From Pseudomonadota bacterium (GTDB lineage Bacteria; Pseudomonadota; Gammaproteobacteria; Burkholderiales; Rhodocyclaceae), in NCBI GenBank assembly GCA_018261905.1, contig JAGTRU010000001.1:470584-534583 (forward strand): a DNA stretch of 64,000 bases, given 5' to 3'. Positions 44,382 to 51,805 of this stretch are shown in pieces; the stretch's first letter is position 1, and the number at the start of each line of letters is the position of its first letter. A model generated the notes under the pieces. It had not been told where the DNA came from, ran no database searches, and saw only the letters and a program-made list of their open reading frames with translations. A program made the translations under genes and the position numbers.

Positions 44382-45484
44382 AGGCCGCCTTTCCGGTACC
44401 AGCGCCCCAGGGCTTTTTCCCGGTGCTGCAGCGAGGCGTCTGCGGAAGGTGTCCACAACTGGTGGCTGCAGGCCGCCCGGGCCAGGAAATCGAGCCACGA
44501 AACATGCCGGCGCAAAACGCGCTGCTGGCGATGGCCGATCAGCGGGTTGAACATGCCCTGGCGCGAGAAGAACTGCCGGGGATTTTTCTTGACCCACAAC
44601 CAGGAACCCATTTCCAGGGTCAGCGGCAGGAAGGTCCGGCCGGGAAGCGAGCAGGCCCTGAGGTAGAGAAAATCCCACAGATCGCCATGCGCCAGGTATT
44701 GCCGGCTCTGCGGTTCGAAGATGTAGCAGTGGTTGGCGTAGGTCTGGTCGAAAATTTCCTTGAGGGCGTGGATCTCCGCCAGATGCTGGATCGGCGTGCA
44801 GGTATGAGCATAGGGAAACCAGATGCGGTCGTTGATGCCGAACCCGGAATGGCAATCGAGCGCAATGCTGAAGGCGCGGCTGAGCAACTCCTCCTCGACC
44901 ACGGCGCAAACCGCCTGGTTCTCCGCTTCCATCGGCGCCCCCATGGCGCCGCGATACCAGGGCAGCCGGGCGCTGAGGCGCTGGCCGCCGAGCATGAACG
45001 GCACCGGTTCGCTGGCGCTGAGCGGCGCATTGCGCATCAGGTCGACGCCGTTCGGATTGGCCCGGGTGCCGAGCCACATGCCGCCCGGATTGACCAGCGG
45101 CATGAAGACCAGGCGAACCGTTTCCAGTTGCCGATGCAGCAGACTGTCCCATTGCAGCCGCTGGACCAGGCTGCGCAGGTAGGCGGTGACCACCCCGCTG
45201 CCGATCCGTTCGAGGCCATGGAAGCCGCCGAAGAAGCCGACCGCTGGCGCCTCTTGGCTCGGATTACCGAGCGCGATCACATGCACCGGGAAACGGCTGC
45301 CGCCGACCGTCACTTCGCACGCCTGCCGCGTCTCGAGAAGGCTGCCGCCTTCCCTGATCACGCTTTCCAGCTCGAGCAATTCGTTGAGTTCGGTCGGTGG
45401 CACAGGCGGCAAACGGGAATGAGTTGGCAGAAGAATAGCGTAGTTCGCCGACGCCTTGGGCAGCAACAATTCGTCCCGCCGCAC
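44378..45484 (-). CDS. M14-family zinc carboxypeptidase/amidase-like protein
   Basis: 368 residues from a GTG at 45484 (no ATG nearby; the start is uncertain by a few codons). Zinc ligands His89 and Glu92 in GGFHGLERIG, third His in LDCHSGFG (about 217), Asn/Arg substrate clamp in NPNGVDLMRNAP, catalytic Glu in LTLEMGS (about 298). Cytoplasmic, as no signal peptide is seen. Substrates of this subgroup range from peptides to acyl-amino acids; it forms a two-gene unit with the hydrolase after it. Confidence 0.85.
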   Translation of the reverse strand: MRRDELLLPKASANYAILLPTHSRLPPVPPTELNELLELESVIREGGSLLETRQACEVTVGGSRFPVHVIALGNPSQEAPAVGFFGGFHGLERIGSGVVTAYLRSLVQRLQWDSLLHRQLETVRLVFMPLVNPGGMWLGTRANPNGVDLMRNAPLSASEPVPFMLGGQRLSARLPWYRGAMGAPMEAENQAVCAVVEEELLSRAFSIALDCHSGFGINDRIWFPYAHTCTPIQHLAEIHALKEIFDQTYANHCYIFEPQSRQYLAHGDLWDFLYLRACSLPGRTFLPLTLEMGSWLWVKKNPRQFFSRQGMFNPLIGHRQQRVLRRHVSWLDFLARAACSHQLWTPSADASLQHREKALGRWYRKGGL

Positions 45485-45560
45485 CCGGCTGTCATCGGCC
45501 GGTCATCAAGCGTTCACATCCCCTTGTTATGGTGAAATCCCCGACTCACCGTGCGCCGCC

Positions 45561-45689
45561 ATGTCCATCGTCCGCCAAGCTTTCGCTCACCCGTTGCTCG
45601 CCCTCGGCAGCACCCTGCTGTGGGGCGTTATCGAACTGGTTGCCCTGCAGCGTCGGGCACGCCGGTCGCGCCCCGATTCCGCAGAGTAA
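45561..45689 (+). CDS. Small single-helix membrane protein, 42 residues
   Basis: MSIVRQAFAHPLLALGSTLLWGVIELVALQRRARR... has one membrane helix flanked by basic residues, a typical small inner-membrane protein. A longer frame exists, but the ATG at 45561 gives a sensible protein. No strong Shine-Dalgarno. Function unknown; existence is plausible rather than proven. Confidence 0.4.
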   Translation: MSIVRQAFAHPLLALGSTLLWGVIELVALQRRARRSRPDSAE

Positions 45690-45707
45690 GCGGAGCTGGC
45701 CGACTGC

Positions 45708-46385
45708 TCAGCCGGCCGCGTTGAGCGCCCGACCGGTCAACGAAAGTTGTTGCCGGAAGCACTTCCTCAACCGATAGAGCTGCGCCGGGCGATGCGCCTT
45801 GCCGGTTTCCATGGCGCCTGCAACGGCTTCGAGGATATCCAGTTCGTCGAGCTTGCGGCGAAAACTGACCTTGTTGATCGGCTCACCGAGAATGGCTTCA
45901 TAAACCTTCTGCAATTGCGGCAGCGTGAAATTCTCGCCGCACAGATAGACGGGCAGCGAGGAATAGCTGCTCTTGTTGCGCACCCGCTGGGTGGCGGCTT
46001 CGATGATCTGCTGGTGGTCGAAAGGCAGTCCCTTGAGCGCCTCGACGGGCAGCAACTCGACCTCGGGATGACCGCCGGCGGCAATGACCTCCGCCGGCAC
46101 CAACGCGTAATAAGCCACCGAAATCGACCAGCCGCGCGGATCGCGGCTACTCCCGGAAAAGGTCGCCAACTGCTCCAGGTACGGGCTGTCGATACCCGTC
46201 TTCTCCCGCAGCATGCGCACCGCCGCCGCCTGCGTATCGGCATCCTCGGCCGCCCGGATATAGCCGCCGGGCAAGGCCAGCGCGCCGAGAAAAGGCGCGT
46301 GGTCGCGCTTCAGCAACGCCACATGCAGGCGGCTGTCCCGGAGGGTCATCAGGACGACGTCGACGGTGCAGATGATATCGTTCAT
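45708..46385 (-). CDS. nrtR: NrtR-type Nudix-related transcriptional regulator of NAD metabolism
   Basis: 225 residues: an N-terminal Nudix domain (IICTVDVVLMTLRDSRLHVALLKR in pieces, LPGGYIRAAEDADTQAA) and a C-terminal winged-helix region (FTLPQLQKVYEAILGEP, KVSFRRKLDELDILEAV). The Nudix box reads RMLREKTG in place of RExxEExG, so hydrolysis is probably lost. NrtR proteins bind ADP-ribose and repress NAD salvage genes. The NAD operon pncA-pncB-nadE-nadM lies 4.5 kb away in this window, with an inverted repeat before pncA that may be its target. Confidence 0.85.
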   Translation of the reverse strand: MNDIICTVDVVLMTLRDSRLHVALLKRDHAPFLGALALPGGYIRAAEDADTQAAAVRMLREKTGIDSPYLEQLATFSGSSRDPRGWSISVAYYALVPAEVIAAGGHPEVELLPVEALKGLPFDHQQIIEAATQRVRNKSSYSSLPVYLCGENFTLPQLQKVYEAILGEPINKVSFRRKLDELDILEAVAGAMETGKAHRPAQLYRLRKCFRQQLSLTGRALNAAG

Positions 46386-46617
46386 GGGGTGACGGAGATC
46401 GGTAAGGGAAAACGCATGTTAACGCGAAAGATGCGCAGGGAACTCAAGAGCCTTGCTTCATAGCTGCCTTTGAATCGGCCTTGGATCCGGGGATCCTGAG
46501 CCAGATGGCGCCTGGAGGCAGGCACAACATGCTCGCCTGGCGCTGCCCGAAGGTGGCCCAGCGCAGCCTTTGCGATTCGACAAAGTATATTGTTTTTGTC
46601 GCACTCGACGGTTTTTA

Positions 46618-46650
46618 TAGCAAAATAGCACAACTCATAGCGAAATGGCA
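46618..46650 (+). repeat. Tandem 13-base direct repeats before the Fic gene
   Basis: TAGCAAAATAGCA (46618-46630) and TAGCGAAATGGCA (46638-46650) differ at two positions, are separated by 7 bases and are in phase with two helical turns. They end 4 bases before the fic ATG, where a repressor would block both transcription and translation. Confidence 0.5.
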
Positions 46651-46654
46651 CGCC

Positions 46655-48226
46655 ATGTCCGACCTCCTATTGGGCTTCCACCGGCTCGTTGAGATGCATG
46701 GCATCCAGCTAGTGCAGCCGCTCTTCACCCGCAGCCGACTGGGACCGGTGCGCCAGCGCGAGACGGCCAATGGCCAGGAAACCCGCACCTGGACTGCCCA
46801 GTACCAGCCAGCCGACAGTTTTCGGGGGCACTTCGAGTTCGGCCTGAAATATGAGCGGATCAGCTTCGAATTTTTCTCGCGCCTGTTCGATCGCATTGAT
46901 CCAGACGAGGTGGCGTCATGGGTGAAGGACGAGCCTACCGGCAGCTACGCCCGACGAGCGGCTTTTTTCTACGAATGGTTCACCGGCCGGCAACTCGCCG
47001 TGCCGGACACGGCGCTCAACGTGGGCTATGTCGATGCGATCGATGCGAACCAGTATCTGGTGGCTCAGCGGCCGGATCGCGTGCGGCGCTGGCGCGTCAA
47101 CAACAACCTCCCCGGCCCGCGCGAGTTTTGCCCGATGGTTTTCCTCGGCACAGCAGAGCAACGCGAATGGCTCTACGACGTGGCGGCGGGCGTGCAGTCA
47201 CTGGATGACACCTTTGGACCCGAATTGCTGCTGCGTAGCGCGGCGTGGCTTACCTTCAAGGAATCCCGGGCCAGTTTCGCCATCGAACACGAGGCGGACA
47301 AGCAAGATCGGGTGAAGCGTTTCGCGGCAGCTATCAGTACGTACAGCGGGCGTATGAACGATCCGATGGCGCCAGAGCAACTTCTCAAGCTGCAGCAAAC
47401 CGTCCTCGGCGAAGCTGCGCTGCGGGTCGGCATCCGACAGTCGCCAGTGTTCGTCGGGGAACGCAGCTTCATCAACGAGATTGTCCACTACGTCGCCCCC
47501 TCCGAGGAATTGGTGCACGGCATGCTCGACGCCTTGCGCGAGTTCGAAACCCGCACGCAGGGCGCCAACTCGGTGGCACGCGCCGCAGCAGTGTCGTTCG
47601 CCTTCGTCTACCTGCATCCGCTCGCGGATGGCAATGGCCGGATCCACCGTTTCCTGATCAACCACCTGCTCGCCGCCGACAAGGTCGTGCCAGCAAATAT
47701 CATCGTGCCGGTATCGGCGACGATCGCCGGTTCGGCCAAGGGGCGCGCCGATTACGACCAGGCCCTGGAGGTGTTTTCGCGTCCTTTCATGCAGGCCTAC
47801 ACCGACGCCTATCGCTTCGGGCCAAGGCGGGTATGCCCTGACGGGGTCGAAACCAATTTCGCGTTCCTCGGTACAGCGGATGCCCAGCACGCCTGGCGTT
47901 ATCTCGACTTAACGGAGCAGGCGCATTATCTGGGTGGGGTGCTGCGCCAGACGGTCGAACAGGAAATGGCCCAGGAGGCTCTGACGCTGCGCCAGTACGA
48001 CGAGGCGCGGGAGGCGATCAAAAACTTCGTGGAGATGCCAGACCCGGATGCGGACCGCATCATCCGATCGATCAAGGAAAGCGGCTGGCAGGTGAGCAAC
48101 AAGCTGCGCAAGACCCTGCCTCAGATCTTCGCCGAAGACGGCGCCTTCTACGGTAGGCACGCCCAAATCATCGCAGCGGTGCGGGCCGTGTTCGAAAACG
48201 AAGAACAGGAACACGGGGGAACATAA
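46655..48226 (+). CDS. Fic-domain protein (AMP-transferase family) with N-terminal inhibitory motif
   Basis: 523 residues from the ATG at 46655. Fic enzymes transfer AMP or other phospho-groups to target proteins. The core motif HPLADGNGRIHRF (about residue 320; consensus HPFxxGNGR) has the catalytic His, Asp, Gly-Asn and Arg. A segment SRASFAIEHE at about 204-213 matches the (S/T)xxxE inhibitory helix of class II Fic proteins, with His after the Glu where Gly or Asn is usual. The rest is an uncommon N-terminal region and a helical C-terminus. No antitoxin gene is next to it, in line with built-in inhibition. Cytoplasmic; host target unknown. Confidence 0.85.
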   Translation: MSDLLLGFHRLVEMHGIQLVQPLFTRSRLGPVRQRETANGQETRTWTAQYQPADSFRGHFEFGLKYERISFEFFSRLFDRIDPDEVASWVKDEPTGSYARRAAFFYEWFTGRQLAVPDTALNVGYVDAIDANQYLVAQRPDRVRRWRVNNNLPGPREFCPMVFLGTAEQREWLYDVAAGVQSLDDTFGPELLLRSAAWLTFKESRASFAIEHEADKQDRVKRFAAAISTYSGRMNDPMAPEQLLKLQQTVLGEAALRVGIRQSPVFVGERSFINEIVHYVAPSEELVHGMLDALREFETRTQGANSVARAAAVSFAFVYLHPLADGNGRIHRFLINHLLAADKVVPANIIVPVSATIAGSAKGRADYDQALEVFSRPFMQAYTDAYRFGPRRVCPDGVETNFAFLGTADAQHAWRYLDLTEQAHYLGGVLRQTVEQEMAQEALTLRQYDEAREAIKNFVEMPDPDADRIIRSIKESGWQVSNKLRKTLPQIFAEDGAFYGRHAQIIAAVRAVFENEEQEHGGT

Positions 48227-48392
48227 GCGGGCAAAGCGCCGCGCGGCGCCAACATCTTCCGGCGAGATGAGCATCGCCGACCCTGCCGATTTCCGCATAG
48301 CCCACTACGATCATGAGCGGCAGACGGCCTAGCTGCCCAGAATGCTCGGGCGAGAGAAAGCCGGCCGGGGTTTCTCATGTCGCGGCCACGTA

Positions 48393-49139
48393 TCACCGCG
48401 GCATCAGCGCGAACACGCCCCAGCCCAGGTATTCGCGGGTATAGGTGGCGTAGCGCACGGGTTCGGCGGTCAGTTGGGCACGGACCTCGCCGGCCAGTTC
48501 GTCGTCGGGGTTGGCCGCCAGCCAGCGGCGCATGGTCAGCCACTTGGCCGCCTCGTAGCGGTCCCAGCCGTCCTGGTCGGCCAGCACCATTTCGACCACG
48601 TCGTAACCCAACTCGCCGAAGGACGCGAGCAGTTGCGGCAGCGTGAGGAAGTCGGTAACTGAATGCGCCAAGCAGCCCTGGGCAACCGCTTCCGTCGGCG
48701 GCAACTGCCGCCAGTACGGCTCGCCAATCAGGAAAATGCCGCCAGGGCGCAGGCTGCGCGCCAGCAATTCCAGCGTTCCGGCCACGCCGCCGCCGATCCA
48801 GGTAGCGCCGACACAGGCAGCGACATCGACCGGCGCCTCGGCGACAAAACCGGCCGCGTCGCCGTGGATGAAGCGGACGCGGTCGGCGACACCGAGTTCC
48901 CCCGCCCGGCGCTGCGCCTGCTCGGTAAACAACTGGCTCAGATCAACGCCGGTGCCGACGACGCTATGATCGCGCGCCCAGGTACACAGCATCTCGCCCG
49001 AACCGCTACCCAGATCAAGCACCCGCGCCCCGGCCTCCAGCCGCAAGGCCGCGCCGAGCGTGGCAAGCTTGTCCGGGGTGATCGGGTTGTGGATGCGGTG
49101 GGCGCTTTCGGTGATGTTGAAGATGCGGGGGATGTCCAC
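48393..49139 (-). CDS. SAM-dependent methyltransferase (class I)
   Basis: 248 residues. Motif I VLDLGSGSGEML binds S-adenosylmethionine, then GTGVDLSQLF (acidic loop after strand 2), RFIHGDAAGF and a motif-II like VDVAACVGATWIGGG, followed by LLARSLRPGGIFLIGEPYW. The acceptor is not known; the type resembles small-molecule methyltransferases. Monocistronic, convergent with the Fic gene across a 166-base gap. Confidence 0.88.
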   Translation of the reverse strand: MDIPRIFNITESAHRIHNPITPDKLATLGAALRLEAGARVLDLGSGSGEMLCTWARDHSVVGTGVDLSQLFTEQAQRRAGELGVADRVRFIHGDAAGFVAEAPVDVAACVGATWIGGGVAGTLELLARSLRPGGIFLIGEPYWRQLPPTEAVAQGCLAHSVTDFLTLPQLLASFGELGYDVVEMVLADQDGWDRYEAAKWLTMRRWLAANPDDELAGEVRAQLTAEPVRYATYTREYLGWGVFALMPR

Positions 49140-49211
49140 GGGGATTTCCTTACGAATTGAACGGGTATGAGAATCGGGGGTAAAGATAATGCGAAGCCAA
49201 TCCCTTTAGCC

Positions 49212-49649
49212 TTATGCCCCGGCATGGAGGTAAATCCCGATGGCAAGTGCGGCGACAATCGCAAGCAAAACAACCGCGCCGAATTTGTGTTGCAGATGAT
49301 CGAGTCGTGTGAACTCGGCTTGTTGATCTGACTGAGCGGCGTGTGCGCGGCGAAAGACAAGCCAGACGCAGTAAATGTTTGTTGCGATTGCAAGAAGGCC
49401 AAATGCGATCTTGGTAGCGAGCAATGGGTTGGGATTGACCGAGGAGAGCATTACTGCCCCGGTAACGAGAACCACAATGAACGCCGGTATTTCGACAACG
49501 AGGTCTACGCGTTTGTGGAGCGCGACAAGAATGAGTTCCTGGGCGCGCCCCTTGCCGAGAAGAGCTCGCTCAAAGAGCGCTTCGGTGATGACGCACCCGA
49601 GCCAGATACCAACGAAGGCAAGATGAAGGGGGAGTAGAACAGATTTCAA
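49212..49649 (-). CDS. Four-helix membrane protein with conserved histidines
   Basis: 145 residues with membrane helices around 5-22, 50-70, 78-98 and 124-142. Histidines at LPLHLAFVGIWLG, ALHKRVD and LQHKFG recall CopD/DUF2269-type membrane proteins that bind haem or copper, but this is a weak likeness. The only start in reach is a TTG at 49649 without a ribosome-binding site; it lies only about 30 bases from the attC-like site, so the N-terminus might have been changed by insertion. Confidence 0.6.
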   Translation of the reverse strand: MKSVLLPLHLAFVGIWLGCVITEALFERALLGKGRAQELILVALHKRVDLVVEIPAFIVVLVTGAVMLSSVNPNPLLATKIAFGLLAIATNIYCVWLVFRRAHAAQSDQQAEFTRLDHLQHKFGAVVLLAIVAALAIGIYLHAGA

Positions 49650-49673
49650 TTGGCGATTACCTCGCTACTTGAG

Positions 49674-49736
49674 ACGCATAACGTTGAATTCAGCCGACGA
49701 TACAAAGCGCAGCTTTGGGCGGTTCGGTTGACGAAT
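49674..49736 (-). repeat. attC-like (integron cassette recombination) site, damaged at one end
   Basis: Read on the minus strand, the site starts with ATTCGTCAACCGAAC and ends with GTCGGCTGAATTCAACGTTATGC, split here as CGGCTGAATTCAACG plus GTTATGC. The arms TCAGCCGA / TCGGTTGA pair in 7 of 8 positions around a 26-base middle. This is the layout of attC sites, with an R'-like core GTTATGC (consensus GTTRRRY, one mismatch). The R'' core at the other end is missing; the sequence runs into A-residues and the hairpin repeat at 49742. Confidence 0.45.
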
Positions 49737-49741
49737 AAAAA

Positions 49742-49780
49742 GGGGCGGAGTGAATTGAGAATCCAAATATCTCTGACCCC
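49742..49780 (+). repeat. Dispersed hairpin repeat, copy A
   Basis: GGGGCGGAG (49742-49750) faces CTCTGACCCC (49771-49780) across an AT-rich 20-base loop that begins TGAATTGAGA. Followed by TTTAGCT, the same tail type as in copies B and C. Confidence 0.6.
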
Positions 49781-49895
49781 TTTAGCTCATTTGGTGGCTC
49801 GTGGATTTAAGGAAAGGTCAATGGCAACAAAAGGGTTGGAGTAAATTTTAAATAAAAATGTTTCCGACTTATTTAGGTTACGCTGCAATGACTTG

Positions 49896-50387
49896 TTAGC
49901 TTTGCTTTGATTCTTTCCTTTCCCACTTTATTTCTACAGATTCAATTTTGTCAGTTTGTATTGAACGAAAGCAGTAAACACCTTTAAGCCTAATTCCGCC
50001 ATTAAGAACTTGTAACAATGAAGTGGAGCAAGATAACCGACTTCTATCTTTGCTTTGATGATTCAACGTAACAAAACCTTCCCAAATATTTCCCTTCAAG
50101 GTTAAGTTGGTAACATTGCTTGGATTCTCAATGTCCTTGCCTTGAACAATGGTTAGGTCTCCCTCTAGATTGTGACCATGTTGGAAAATATTCATTTCCA
50201 TATTTCCGTGAATTCCTGCTACTTCTACTTTCGAACTCCATGAACCATTTACGTCTACACCTTTGTAAGTTACTTGCTGAAACCAGGGGATAAAGTGATT
50301 TTTTATTAACAAACTCAAAAGATAAAGAAAAGCCGCTGTAAAAACACCACTTACAACACCTACGATTATGTTCTCTAATATAGTCAT
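49896..50387 (-). CDS. AT-rich orphan gene: membrane-anchored beta-rich protein
   Basis: 163 residues from the ATG at 50387. One long N-terminal membrane helix (ILENIIVGVVSGVFTAAFLYL, about 3-27) is followed by a domain rich in predicted beta strands: VNGSWSSKVEVAG, EMNIFQHGHNLEGDLTI, NLTLKGNIWEGFVTL and GGIRLKGVYCF. The G-x-W start and repeated strand-Gly turns suggest a small barrel. Base composition and codon use are far more AT-rich than in the neighbours, so it was probably acquired. The membrane-plus-small-barrel layout recalls effectors such as Cap15 of CBASS immunity, but no cyclase is nearby and this is only an architectural likeness. Confidence 0.65.
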   Translation of the reverse strand: MTILENIIVGVVSGVFTAAFLYLLSLLIKNHFIPWFQQVTYKGVDVNGSWSSKVEVAGIHGNMEMNIFQHGHNLEGDLTIVQGKDIENPSNVTNLTLKGNIWEGFVTLNHQSKDRSRLSCSTSLLQVLNGGIRLKGVYCFRSIQTDKIESVEIKWERKESKQS

Positions 50388-50902
50388 TTTATTTTCGTAT
50401 GTTTTGGCTAATGTGAAGTCAATTTCATATCCGCCGCGCATTCTGGAAAGCCGCCATTCATCCTGACCAATGCATCAACCGAAGAAGGCAGGCCAGAGCG
50501 GTGTTGTGACGGGAGTGACGATTTAATTCCGAGGGTGGATGTCGGTAAAACATGGCGCGAAACCAGGATATGCGGCGTTTGCGCCATGTCTCCTGGCCGC
50601 GTGCCGTCAATGCTGGCGAACGTGGCGCAGCGGCAGCCTGACCCGGCAAAGGTTTTGGCAGATGCTTCGTTGATTTGCTGCATTGAATTCATGGCAAACG
50701 CGGCGGTCGTTTGTGTGCAGCCGGAAGCGTATCACTTTTGCATGACCCGATGCGCATGGGAATCCCCATCCGATGTCATTTCTCGCCAAGCATCGCATCG
50801 GCCGAATACATCAGCCCGCTCCAATTAGTTGCAATATTAAACTAAGTGTTCTACAGTACCCCCAAGCGCACCTTCCAGCGCTAGTACCCAAGGAGAACGA
50901 TC
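50388..50902. other. Intergenic region between the AT-rich gene and pncA
   Basis: 515 bases. The composition switches from AT-rich to GC-rich near 50430-50440. The left part (50417-50445) on the minus strand resembles the R' arm of an attC site (TGAAATTGACTTCACATTAGCC in sense, divided as TGAAATTGACTTC and ACATTAGCC), which would be the upstream border of the inserted cassette. The middle has short overlapping frames on both strands (50408-50692 and 50535-50828) without family features or start signals, not called as genes. The right end carries the candidate NrtR operator and the pncA leader. Confidence 0.5.
50825..50845. promoter_or_regulatory. Inverted repeat upstream of pncA, candidate NrtR operator
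   Basis: TTAGTT, 9 bases, AACTAA: a perfect two-armed palindrome in an AT-rich patch 57 bases before the pncA ATG. The presence of nrtR in the window and of NAD salvage genes just after it suggests NrtR as binder. The exact NrtR consensus for this lineage was not available to check. Confidence 0.45.
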
Positions 50903-51760
50903 ATGCCAAAGCAGCGTATCCATCTGGTCATCATCGATCCGCAGAACGATTTCTGCGATCTGCCGGCGAAGGATTGCCCGGTCATCGGCGGTGTGCGGCA
51001 GGCGCCGGCCTTGCCGGTGGCGGGGGCACATGCGGATTTGTTGCGGGTGGCGGAACTGATCCGCGCCGGGGGTTCCGGCTTGAGCGACATTTCCGTGACC
51101 CTCGATGCCCACCAGCGCGTCGATATCGCGCATCCGACCTTCTGGCGGCAGGGCGATGGCTGTGCGGTCGGGGCGTTTACGCAGATTCGGGCGGCCGATG
51201 TGCGCGCCGGGCGTTTTCTGCCGCGCCGGGCCGAAGCCTTGCCGCGCGTGCTGGCTTATCTCGATGCGCTGGAGGCGGCCGGGCGTTATGTGCACATGGT
51301 CTGGCCGGTGCACTGCGAGATCGGCACCTGGGGCCACAGCGTCCATGCCGCCGTGCGCGCTGCCTACAACGCGTGGGAAGAGGCGAACGCTGCCGTGGTG
51401 CACAAGGTGTTCAAGGGTAGCAATCCGTGGACCGAGCACTTCAGCGCGATCCAGGCCGAGGTGCCGGATGTCGACGATGCCGATACCCAGTTGAACGCCG
51501 GTTTCCTGGCCCGGCTGAACGCGGCCGATGTGGTGTTGTTCACCGGCGAGGCGGGCAGCCACTGCGTGCGGGCGACGGTCGAACACGTCGTGGAGAACTG
51601 GCCGGCCGGCGAACTGGGGCGGCTGGTGCTGCTCACCGATTGCATGAGCGCGGTGGGCGGGTTCGAGGCGCAGTACGCCGAATTTCTTGAGGACATGCGG
51701 CAGCGCGGTCTGGGCCTGAGTACATCGGCCGACATCCTGCCTTTATTGCAGCGGAACTGA
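50903..51760 (+). CDS. pncA: Nicotinamidase-type cysteine hydrolase (PncA-like)
   Basis: Deamidates nicotinamide to nicotinate, the entry of the salvage path. 285 residues, longer than E. coli PncA (about 213). Features of the isochorismatase-like fold: Asp12 in IIDPQNDF, metal site DAHQRVDIAHPTFW, and the nucleophile Cys near 220 in GEAGSHCVRATVEH. AAGGAG stands before the ATG. The assignment to nicotinamide rests on its being the first gene before pncB, nadE and nadM. Confidence 0.85.
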   Translation: MPKQRIHLVIIDPQNDFCDLPAKDCPVIGGVRQAPALPVAGAHADLLRVAELIRAGGSGLSDISVTLDAHQRVDIAHPTFWRQGDGCAVGAFTQIRAADVRAGRFLPRRAEALPRVLAYLDALEAAGRYVHMVWPVHCEIGTWGHSVHAAVRAAYNAWEEANAAVVHKVFKGSNPWTEHFSAIQAEVPDVDDADTQLNAGFLARLNAADVVLFTGEAGSHCVRATVEHVVENWPAGELGRLVLLTDCMSAVGGFEAQYAEFLEDMRQRGLGLSTSADILPLLQRN

Positions 51761-51805
51761 CCGGCGCACCCCGAGCGGGCGCCCGGTAATACAAGGAGAA
51801 CGATC

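Noticed and set aside
43614..45152. 512-codon frame reading the hydrolase as a long fusion with upstream sequence
   Set aside because: The first half is the M14 gene read in another frame. A GTG with a good ribosome-binding site at 44381 gives a normal hydrolase.
50408..50828. Two overlapping opposite frames between the AT-rich gene and pncA
   Set aside because: No ribosome-binding site, no family feature, and each is the shadow of the other; treated as non-coding.
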